Shown: piece by piece, positions 10,009 through 19,216 of the stretch | How the letters are laid out: every line of letters begins with the position of its first letter | Numbering within the stretch: position 1 is the stretch's first letter | NCBI GenBank assembly: GCA_905397405.1 | Contig: CAJPVJ010000328.1 | Span: forward strand, 1-28,114 | Direction: 5' to 3' | Source of the DNA: Oppiella nova | Lineage: Eukaryota > Arthropoda > Arachnida > Sarcoptiformes > Oppiidae | Length of the DNA: 28,114 nucleotides | Made by a program: the position numbers and the translations under genes | Notes under the pieces: model-generated | What the model saw: only the letters and a program-made list of their open reading frames with translations | Told to the model about the DNA's origin: nothing | Databases searched by the model: none

Positions 10009-11779
10009 ATGTGTGATCATAAAATTTGCCAGATATGTGATGATAAAGCAATTGGTATGTAATTATTTATATTATCGTTACTATTAAATTAAAATAAACT
10101 TTAGCTAGAGTAAATTTTATTATTATATTTTAATAAAAATTACTTAATTATAAATCTTATTATAAATCACTTTAAAGGCAGAAATTTCTTTGCCATAACC
10201 TGCGAGTCGTGTAAAGCATTCTTCCGGAGATATGCCCTCAAGAATAAGGTTTAAAATTAAATTTCAAATTATAATACAATTAATAATTTTGAATTATATT
10301 AATAGCCATTTGAATGTCCATCGAATGGCAAATGTATGGTAACACCAAAAACACGACAATTGTGCAAAAAATGTAGACTTGAAAAGTGTTTTACAGTGGG
10401 AATGAAAAAGGTAATTATTATTAACAAGGTATCTTATTTAATGACTAACCATTACATTAGGAATTGATACGAAGTCGTGAAGAAAATCAATTACGATATC
10501 TTCAGGTCATTGAAAATAAACGCAAACAACAAACGATTCAAAACACAGATTCTGTGGATTTCAGTCATTCCACCAATTCTTGTGTTTCAATGACTACTCA
10601 AACAGACGTTGTGAATGACTTTATAACTGAATTGATTGAAAATACACTTAATATTAGTGATTCTGAGCTCAATGAACAGATTATGGACATTGAAATGACA
10701 ATTAATACACCGAAAAACATTCAAACCTATGATGAGATTTGTCACAAATATGCACAAATGTCTGTGAGTCCCATATTCAGAGTAATACCCGATTATGAGG
10801 GCTGGAAGGAGTTGGAGTATAATAGGATATCAGAGCTGTTATGTGCATCAAAGTATTTAGCCAGTCCATTAACTAAATATAAGTTAAAACTTAAGGACAG
10901 GGATCAGATTGCGAGATTGACTACTAATAAGACTGAGGGTCATATCCAGGGTTTTGTAAATTTCTTCAAAGATTTAAATGGATATTCAAATTTGTGTTTT
11001 ACCGATCAATTTGCCCTGATCAAGTATGGTGGTGTGGAATTGCTGGTTATGCATAATTTAATGTGTTACGATTGTGAGACAGGATATTTTATGCTGAATG
11101 TGGTTAGTAATTAATACAATACAATTGACATAAAATTAATATGCTTAAAAATAACTAATACAGTATTAACCTCGATAACTTATTCATATATCTTAGGATG
11201 ATGAGACTTCAGTTCTTGTTGATATTTATCAGTTTGAAATTGAAAGTACCCCGAATATAAGTTATGTGCATATTATGAAGGACTTGTTAGTTAAAGTGTG
11301 GCCTGAATTGGAAAGTGATCCCGTTATTAGAAACTTGGTATTTATAGTGCTATTTTTAAAATTCATTTTAAGTTTATTTTATTTTGAACTCAGTTTACGG
11401 CTATAATACTGTTTAACCCGAATCGACCCAATTTAACGCATAGACATAATGTCCAGTGAGTAGCTAATATTTGTGAACAGGTTAAATTGATATTAATTAC
11501 CTTGATCTATTTTGTAGACTCGAACAACAGTTATACATATATTTACTGCAAAGATATTTACTATTAAAATGTCGATCGGAATCGGAATCAAAACTACAGA
11601 ATCTGATGGAATCACTCAAAGACTTCAATACTCTAAGAGAAATACAAATGACATTTGGATTACAGGATTGTAAACAATATTTCGGACCTCTTATTAGGGA
11701 AATATATGATTTCGACAATAACTACAATACAAATACTACGGTAATTACAAAAATTAATTTATCTAATCTTATACCGTAG
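10009..11779 (+). CDS. NR4: HR96-like nuclear receptor, seven exons
   Basis: Exons 10009-10054, 10178-10248, 10306-10410, 10461-11102, 11197-11337, 11394-11455 and 11518-11779 join to about 442 residues. Zinc fingers: ICQICDDKAIG, P-box CESCKAFFRR (the canonical NR1J form) and CPSNGKC..LCKKCRLEKCF. The ligand-binding domain shows TDQFALIKYGGVE, LFNPNRPNLTHR and AF-2 GPLIREIYD. It is closest to NR3 in the array. The second finger ends FTVGMKKE, like HR96. The reading frame runs about 20 residues past the AF-2 helix, further than any sister, into a tail encoded by palindromic TACGGTA/TACCGTA sequence (11735-11780). That tail looks like repeat-derived sequence that became coding. Confidence 0.87.
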
Positions 11780-11955
11780 TAAGAAATGAATTTACATAAA
11801 CTAAATTTTATATACAGTGCTCGGTATACAGTATATACGATGTCCAAAATTAGTTTTTAAAAATTAGATATGTTATAATTGTTTTAAATTAAAGATTACA
11901 AAACAATAGATATATATGTATACCGTATACGGTAATGCTAAAAGTACGGTATAAA
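11735..11955. repeat. Palindromic TACGGTA/TATACAGTATA cluster
   Basis: ACTACGGTA at 11735-11743 and TACCGTAGT at 11772-11780 form a perfect 9-base inverted repeat overlapping the NR4 stop. Further on lie GGTATACAGTATATAC and the self-complementary TACCGTATACGGTA near 11930, then TACGGTATA. The cluster looks like a small foldback repeat or MITE remnant, but no clear outer boundaries were found. Confidence 0.45.
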
Positions 11956-12474
11956 ATATTTTATTAATAGTATTTATCAGGGTTATGCAAAAGTTTTGAT
12001 AGGTAGAATATAATCAGTAAAAGTTCATTTATTTTTGAACCAGATAATTTAAATAAAAAATATAAATATGAGAAACATGGTTTTTAAGCCTATATAGCCT
12101 GCCTAAGTTATAATTTTATGTGAGCACCGGTATCATAACACAGGTAGTTTTTGTAAAATGTGCTATAACTCAAAAACTATCAGGCTTATCTCTGCTAACG
12201 ATACGCCATTTGAAAGAGAATTAAAAATTAGGAAATCCATTAAAAATTATTTTATCTCTATATCAATACCAACAGGACAGGGAGGGCGGGTAGCTTCAAA
12301 AAATTGATTTTTAAACAATTGCAGAATTAAGACTATTAGTGATAGAGAAAAGTTGTTTGGTGGAAAATGTGCAGGTTTAAATGCTGTATCGATCGAAAAT
12401 ATTCTGTTGATTTAGAGCACCGGGAGGAAAGGGTGTTTTTATTAATATTTTTATAAATGGACTTATAAAATAAG
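11956..12474. other. Non-coding, repeat-like spacer sequence
   Basis: No gene is seen. The sequence is less AT-extreme than its surroundings, and GAGCACCGG occurs twice (12122-12130 and 12415-12423), which suggests parts of an interspersed repeat. A genome-wide copy count would settle this. Confidence 0.35.
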
Positions 12475-12694
12475 TAATTAGTGCATCGAATAGAGCTAAA
12501 AACTAACAAATAATGCATTTTAAATTTTAAAAATATCTTGCTATATAACATTTATATGGCATTTTAAAGTTCCATTATTTATTGTTAATAATGGAATTTT
12601 GAAATGACCTAGAGTAGTTATATAATGAGATATTTTTAAAAATTTTAAATGCAAAATTTGTTAGTTTTTTTAGCTCAATTCGATCCACTAATTA
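12475..12694. repeat. 220-bp foldback element, MITE-like
   Basis: The ends TAATTAGTGCATCGAAT and, inverted, TAATTAGTGGATCGAAT match at 16 of 17 bases. The inverted similarity continues inward through GAGCTAAAAA and ACAAAT.. to near 12550/12617. The centre is itself palindromic (TTCCATTATT against AATAATGGAA). The whole block can fold as one long hairpin with no coding capacity, as for non-autonomous DNA transposons. A TA-type target duplication is possible within the TAATTA ends, but family is unknown. Confidence 0.6.
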
Positions 12695-12860
12695 GATATT
12701 TCATAAGTAATATTTAGTATAATATTGTAATATTTGAATTAACATTTTAAAATAAGTATAAATGAATTAATTCAAAGATTCCGGGAATAACACAAATTTA
12801 ATGAAATATATCACAATTCTGTAATTATAGCTGAATTATAATTTGATTGAATATCGAGAA

Positions 12861-13453
12861 CATGAGATAATTATAGACATGTTTGCTTTCTTATAGATTA
12901 TAAGTTATAAGTAAATTTTAAAAGGTTTAAATTAATTCTGTTTATAATTTAAATATTTTCTAATTAATTTGCAAATTAATTTTTAATTGACATTGGCTTG
13001 ATTAATTAACTGCTTTCAAACAGCTAACTTAATATATTTACTATTAGTTTACAATTTCAATATCAGATAAATATAATAATGAATGAATAATATACAAATT
13101 TATTTGTTAACTAACCTTGAAATAAATAAAACTTATCATAATAATCACAATTAAATAAAATAAATTTATTATTTGAACTACAAATCATTAAATTATTGAT
13201 TACCGAGAATTGTAATTAATGTATAAAATTATTATTTAATATATCATCTGATATTGAAATTGTAAACTAATAGTAAATATATTAAGTTAACTGTTTGAAA
13301 GCAGTTAATTAATCAAGCCAATGTCAATTAAAAATTAATTTGCAAATTAATTAGAAAATATTTAAATTATAAATAGAATTAATTTAAACCTTTTAAAGTT
13401 TGCTTATAACTTATAATCTATAAGAAATCAAACATGTCTATAATTATCTCATG
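12861..13453. repeat. Long inverted repeat, two 208-bp arms
   Basis: Left arm 12861-13068 and right arm 13246-13453 are reverse complements with about five mismatches, roughly 98% identical, around a 177-base AT-rich loop. Outer ends read CATGAGATAATTATAG on both arms. No reading frame is present in the loop. This may be a young foldback/MITE insertion or a local inverted duplication; a transcript would form a long double-stranded RNA. Confidence 0.78.
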
Positions 13454-13854
13454 TTTTTAGGATTTTTATCAATTCAATTGTATAATCAAATAAATTATTT
13501 TGATATAATTTAATTCAAACCAACGCCAATCAGATTGCTAAATTTATAAATTATTATTGAAAGACATTCATTACATATAGGCAATCATGATATACCTTTG
13601 TACAGTATAAAATAGATTATGTCAGATCAATTCAATTAGATCTCAAAAACATGTTTACAGTATTTCTTACAAATTAGTGCAAGTTTTGTACTTTTAGTGC
13701 AAATGCAAACAACTCAGTTATTTAACTGTAGTCTAGAAAATCATAGTAAATTAATAATTATACAATTAATAAGCTTATTTTCTGTATAATAAATGTACTA
13801 GATAAATGAATTTAATCACAATTCAAATTAATATAAGTTTATAATTTATTCAAA
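13454..13854. promoter_or_regulatory. NR5 upstream region with two AGTGCA hexamers
   Basis: AT-rich region ahead of the NR5 start. AGTGCA occurs at 13676-13681 and again, same orientation, at 13696-13701. The nearby stretch CTCAAAAACATGTTTACAG is shared in degenerate form with the upstream regions of NR6, the relic and NR7, so this is a conserved 5' module of this subgroup. Regulatory function is inferred. Confidence 0.4.
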
Positions 13855-15639
13855 ATGTCAACTAAACTAAAAAGTTGTATAGTCTGCGGTGAAAGTGCTA
13901 AGGGTAATTCTCAATTAGGGAATTTACAATTATTTAAATCATAAATAAATTTACTAAAGCTACATACTGTTACTTAATAAAAAAAACTAAACTAATCCCG
14001 ATTACAGGCTATAATTTTGGTGTCATTACATGTCAATCGTGTAAAGCATTTTTCCGGAGAAGTGCCCATAAATTCAATGTATGATAACATTATTATATAA
14101 ATAATACGTTTAATAATAATATGTTTATAACAAACTCAGACAATACAGAGTCGTAAATGTGGATTTGGAAACAATTGCGATATAAATGTCTTAAACAGAA
14201 GATATTGCAAAAAATGTCGACTCAATAAATGTTTTGCCGTAGGAATGAGAAAGGTATTTTCCATATGAATATAATTGCAAAGTATTTGTTAACAAATATT
14301 TTTATTTTTAAGGAAAGGATTCTCAATGAAAAGGAAAAGTTTTTAATGCGAAAGAAAATCGAGGAAAACAGGATTAAGAGACTAAACATGTGGTCAGACA
14401 CCAAACTAATTGAACCTACAGTTAGCCCAGAATCTGGTTATTCATTAGAATTAGCTGACTGTATAATAAATGATAGTCAAGTGGACAGTCGTGTTTTAAG
14501 TGACGAAGAAATGTGTGAATACATTAAGCAAATCGAGAATTTCTGCTCAAATGAGTCCATAAATGAGAATAATATTAACATAACTAATGGTGCGAACAGT
14601 GATTACATGAATATTTATGAAACAAATACTATAATCAATGAGCAAATTATTACTGAAATCTCAAACTCAAGTGAATCTAATACTATTGATACAAATGAAT
14701 CTGAAACCCCTAATGAACTGGACAGTGGTTTAGAAATGACAGCATTTACCCACCCGTCCACTCAACACACATTTACAAGCTTTAATTGTATCAACAAATA
14801 CCAGAATGAAATCAATTATCTGAAGGAGTTATTGAATACTTTGAACCCAATGGAAAGGATTCAGTTCATGAATAATAATATTAATTCAGTTGGAAATACA
14901 TTTAATTCAGACGAGGAGTTTATGATACACTCGACCATAAACTTTGACTCATATATAAACAAGATCATTGCCGCCACTACGAGTTTAAAGGGTTTCCAAG
15001 ACATTTGCCCCGACGACCAATTAACCCTGGTCAAATATGGCTGCATTGAAATGAAAATGTTGAGGGCAATCATATTCTATCGTTACGAATACCAATGCTG
15101 GGTTGTCGAGGTAGTTCACTTAGTTTATTGATTTATTAAATAAAGTATACATTTTTAATTAATTACAGGAAAACAATGCTACAATCAAGTTCAATTTAAA
15201 TTTATTTAAAGATTTCAAATATAACAACATATATACAGTCTTAAAGGATTGTCTGTTAAAAGTTGCCAATGAGTTAGACTGCGATCATCTCATACTTATT
15301 CTGGTATTTATTTTATTAATTATTTTTATTATAAATTAATAACTGGTATTTATTGACAGTTACTGCCAATAGTACTGTTCAATCCGGAAAGACCTAACAT
15401 TATTCACAGAGAAGTGGTTATGTATGCAAACAATTATATTTAGTATTTTTAAATTAAATTTATATCTAATTGTGTATTTTTATCATAGATTTCAACAACA
15501 ATTATACGTGTATTTATTGCAACGATATTTAAGCATAAAATATGGCTCCGAAAGTGCTGTGAAGACGAAATTTGAAACGATTTATAACTTATTGATATCC
15601 AAAAGTTACAGGAATTATATAAACAACACTTTCAATTAA
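13855..15639 (+). CDS. NR5: HR96-like receptor with frameshifted C-terminus
   Basis: Exons 13855-13903, 14008-14078, 14149-14253, 14313-15110, 15169-15303, 15360-15421 and 15489-15639 join to about 456 residues. Zinc fingers: SCIVCGESAKG, P-box CQSCKAFFRR and CGFGNNCDINV..YCKKCRLNKCF; then a basic RKKIEENR extension very like HR96, and a long Ser/Asn-rich hinge. The ligand-binding domain has DDQLTLVKYGCIE and LFNPERPNI. Against NR7 (CATGATATCC), the last exon reads TTGATATCC after TTA, one base short, and the frame then runs to an early stop at 15637. In the shifted frame the AF-2 region (GPLLKEILDVQ) is still intact, so the loss is recent. As read, the receptor lacks helix 12. Assembly or base error is possible. 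Confidence 0.8.
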
Positions 15640-15916
15640 TTAATTCTCAATATTATGGACCACTTTTGAAGGAGATTCTTGATGTACAAGCTAATTATAA
15701 TCATTATAATATTATATACAGTAGTAAATAGCTAACTATTTTTAATCTATAGAGTTTATTTTCAAGATCAAATGATAAATATTTTGAGTTTAATTGCAAT
15801 CATTAATGTTAGTGTTTTATTTATTTGAAATCTATTACCAGTAAGTATATAAATTAATTATATCATTTGTAATGAATATTAATTTAATGTGAAAAGTTAG
15901 TAACTAATAGTTACTT
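15640..15916. other. 3' region of NR5 with out-of-frame AF-2 coding remnant
   Basis: The first 90 bases or so encode, in the frame displaced from the NR5 stop, the conserved NR C-terminus (tyrosine-glycine-proline-leucine then KEILD). The rest is AT-rich spacer. Confidence 0.55.
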
Positions 15917-16093
15917 TTAAAACATGTTTTTTCAAGTTTTATTATTTAACTCTGGTGTAATTATTACTATTAATACCTTTATAGACAATGCACTCAATGT
16001 GCACTTAACGTACTGTACTAAATATACTTGTAGCACAATTTAATCATAAATATTAATGAAATATAGCATATACTATGATTAAGATTTTCAAAC
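15917..16093 (+). promoter_or_regulatory. Relic upstream module with DR5 of AGTGCA
   Basis: TGCACT at 15989-15994 and 16000-16005, separated by CAATG, is the reverse-strand form of AGTGCA-n5-AGTGCA, a perfect direct repeat with 5-base spacing. The surrounding 130 bases (TAGACAATGCACT.., ..CTTGTA..ACAATTTAA) match the region 19026-19170 upstream of NR7. DAF-12, the nematode NR1J receptor, is reported to prefer AGTGCA-type half sites in such arrangements. Binding here is inference. Confidence 0.5.
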
Positions 16094-16308
16094 ATGTACA
16101 TTAAATCAGAAATGGATGTTCCTGGGATGAACTGATTAAAGGTAACAATTATATGACAATTAATTAAATATACAATAATTTACTTAAAAATAACAATATC
16201 ACTTAATATTATTAAAAACTAAATATAGCCTTAATGGTTATAGGCAATATTTTTCGTGTCATAACACGTGAAAAGTATTGTTTCGAAAAAATGCCCACAA
16301 ATCCAATG
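16094..16308 (+). pseudogene. Decayed NR fragment: exons 1 and 2 of a zinc finger
   Basis: 16094-16141 aligns along its length with NR7 exon 1, including the ATGT start and the ..TTAAAGGTAAC donor, but the zinc-binding cysteine codons are gone and a stop is present. 16244-16308 aligns with exon 2, behind a TATAG acceptor, and ends in ATGCCCACAAATCCAAT like NR7; it is six bases short and has lost P-box residues. No later exons were found before NR6 begins. This is a truncated dead duplicate of an NR5/NR7-type receptor, keeping its upstream module. Confidence 0.75.
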
Positions 16309-16732
16309 AATGTTTCAATCAATCTATAATTCATTCCCATACTGTGTATGAATTAAATTTACATTTTCATAAAACTCAATGTCAATCAAGTTTGAATTTT
16401 TAAATTACATAGGGGGTTTGATTATAAATTAAATTAATTTATAAATATTCAAAACATTTATTAGATTTGACTCAATGCTCAGGAAGATCTTAACATACCT
16501 TATGTAGTTAAATAAAATAGACTGTCCCAGATCAATCAATTTTTATAGTTTAGTAGTAGCTTTTTCAAAAACAGGTTTATTGTGAGGTTTTTTAAATATT
16601 AGTGCAACTTTTGAAGTCTATGTTTCATTTAAAAAATAATGCACCTAAACTTGTTCACTAAACGTGCAAACATGTAATACAATTTAATGATTCAGAAAAT
16701 TAAAATAAAATAAAGTAATTTATTTGTTTATA
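16309..16732. promoter_or_regulatory. NR6 upstream region
   Basis: AT-rich 5' region. AGTGCA lies at 16611-16616, and a looser TGCACC..TTCACT pair at 16640-16659 occupies the place of the DR5 seen upstream of the relic and NR7. The 16515-16530 stretch (GACTGTCCCAGATCAATC) resembles the NR5 upstream region. No exon is seen. Confidence 0.35.
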
Positions 16733-18711
16733 ATGTCAACGAAATTAAAAGTTTGTGTAGTTTGCGGGGAATGGGCAACAGGTAAGAAATATTGCTATTA
16801 TTTGAATGCTAATTTGTAATTTACAAATATTTACTTAATTATTAGCTGATCAACTGTAATGTTATTATTTATATAAAACTAAATAAATGTTAATTATAGG
16901 CAATAATTTTGGTGTCATTTCGTGTGAATCGTGTAAAGCATTCTTCAGGAGAAATGCCCACAAAACATATGTACGACTAAATCAATTTGTAAACAATTTG
17001 TTAGTTTATTAATAGTAATATTTGTTTGCTAATTATTTACTAAAGGGACTCAAATGTATGTTTGAAAACAATTGTTACATAAATGTGGTAACTAGAAAGT
17101 TTTGCAAACAATGTCGACTCACTAAGTGTTTTGCAGTTGGGATGAGAAAAGTATGACATGAATACAAATTTAAATATAAAGTTTTATAAGTTATAAATTA
17201 TAACTATTTTTATGTCTAAGGAATGGATACTTACTGACAGGGAAAGGGATATAAGGCGAAAGAAAATCGAGGAAAATAAGATCAAGAAACTAAACAAGTA
17301 TTTAGACACTTGTCTAATTGAACGGACAGTTAGTCCACAATTGTGTGAATATTCAGAAAAAGCAATAAATTCAGATGTGGACAGTCGTGTTATTAGTGAT
17401 GAGGACTTGTGTGAATATATTAAGCAAATCGACAATTTCTACTCAAATGAATACATCGATGAAATCAATGTCAGCGGAGTTGGTGATGCAAATCATGAGG
17501 ACATCCCCTTACCATTGAGTTTAGAGGCTCTGGTCCACTCACTTAATATTAATGAGACAAACATTGCTATTAATAAGCAAGTTACATCCGAAACTAATAA
17601 TAATAACAGTAATGAATTGTCAAATGAGATAATCAATGGCTTGGAACTGGCTGTAATCATACACCCGTCCACTCAACACTCGTTTATAAACTTTAATGGT
17701 CTCAACAAATATGAATTCAATTGTTTGAATGAGTTGTTGAGTGCCCTGAGCCAAATGGGAAGGATTCCGTACATGAATTGTAATATGCCTTCCGTTAGGA
17801 ATACCTTTAATTCAATGGAAGAGATCATGAAATACTGGACAATAAATTTTGATCCGTATATATCACTCATTGTTGACACCATTCAAAAGTTAAGTGGTTT
17901 TCAAGAAATGTGTCTCAACGACCAAATAGCCCTGATCAAGTATGGGTGCTTGGAATTTAAGATATTGAGAGCAGCCCTCTACTTTAATTATGAATACCAG
18001 TATTGGGCGCTTAAGGTATGTCCACCACTTTTTCTTAATTCTTCATTTATTAATACTAAATAATTTTCTTAATTGCTATTTACTTTGGTAGTATATGATG
18101 TAGTAAATAAATAAAAAGGTATTTAATCTATGTATTCATATAATTACAGGATAATAACGATACAATTAAAGCGAATTTAAGCATGTTCAAAAATTACAAA
18201 CAAAATAACTCGTATAATATGTTAAAGAAATTTTTGTTAAGAGTTGCCAATGAGTTAGACTGCGATCATCTCATACTTATCTTGGTATTTATAATGAATA
18301 ACATATTAGTATTTTGAATAACAATTAAATTTAGTTGAAAATAATTTTCACAGTTAATGCCTATAATACTATTCAATCCGGAGAGACCACACATTATGCA
18401 CAAGGAAGTGGTTATGTATGCAAACAATTATATTTATGTTATCAAATTGTTTTGTAATATTTGTTATACTGTATAACAGACTTCAACGGAAATTATACGT
18501 GTATTTATTGCAACGATATTTAAGCATAAAGTATGGATCCGAAAGTAAAGTGAAATCTAAATTCCTAAGTATTTATCATGTTATACATGATATTCATAAA
18601 TTAAAAGAATTGTACAAGCAAAATATTACAATTGTAAGCTCCGAGTATTATGGGCCACTATTAATAGAGATTCTCGACTTCCAGTCTAATTATACTCAGC
18701 ATATTATGTAA
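16733..18711 (+). CDS. NR6: HR96-like nuclear receptor, seven exons
   Basis: Exons 16733-16781, 16900-16970, 17046-17150, 17221-18015, 18150-18284, 18354-18415 and 18480-18711 join to about 482 residues. Zinc fingers: VCVVCGEWATG, P-box CESCKAFFRRNAHK and CMFENNCYINV..FCKQCRLTKCF. The extension KEWILTDRERDIRRKKIEENK strongly recalls HR96. A long Asn/Glu-rich hinge precedes the ligand-binding domain (NDQIALIKYGCLE; LFNPERPHIMHK), and the protein ends with AF-2 GPLLIEILD, so it looks fully functional. It differs from flanking NR5 and NR7 in keeping Glu in the P-box where they have Gln. Exons 5 and 6 share long near-identical tracts with NR5 and NR7. Confidence 0.88.
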
Positions 18712-19216
18712 AATTAAATTATGTAATCAATATTAATTTGTAAATAATACAAACTAAGTTACCTCAATCTTAACGTAAATAATGTTATAAATTGAATGTT
18801 TAATTAAATATTAAATTTATATCATGTCAAACTCTGTAAATTAATGTACTTATGAATTTGTTAGAATTTAATACAAAAAATAGTACTGTAGCTAAAATTA
18901 TTGTATATAAAGTACCTAATTTAAATTCTACATTTACATCGAAAGTCTCTACTGATTGGACAGGGCGATTGCAACACGTCATGAATTAAATAAACAGACT
19001 CTGATCATAAAGTGTATTAGTTTAATATTGAAAGTAACTTTCAAAACATGTTTATTACGAGTTTTGTATGAAGTCTATGGTGTAGTGCTTTAGTGCATTC
19101 ATAACATTTGATAGACAATGCACTTAACATGTACTAAACGAACTAAATCTACTTGTTATACAATTTAAAAATAAATATATTACTTTTAAATCATACCTTG
19201 ATTAAAATGTATAAAA
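18712..19216 (+). promoter_or_regulatory. NR7 upstream region with near-perfect DR5
   Basis: Following the NR6 3' end, the AT-rich region carries AGTGCA at 19092-19097 and TGCACT-TAACA-TGTACT at 19119-19135, a direct repeat with 5-base spacing and one mismatch. The block 19026-19170 matches the relic's upstream module. ATG 19207 is followed by an in-frame stop after six codons, so 19217 is the start used by NR7. Function is inferred. Confidence 0.48.
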
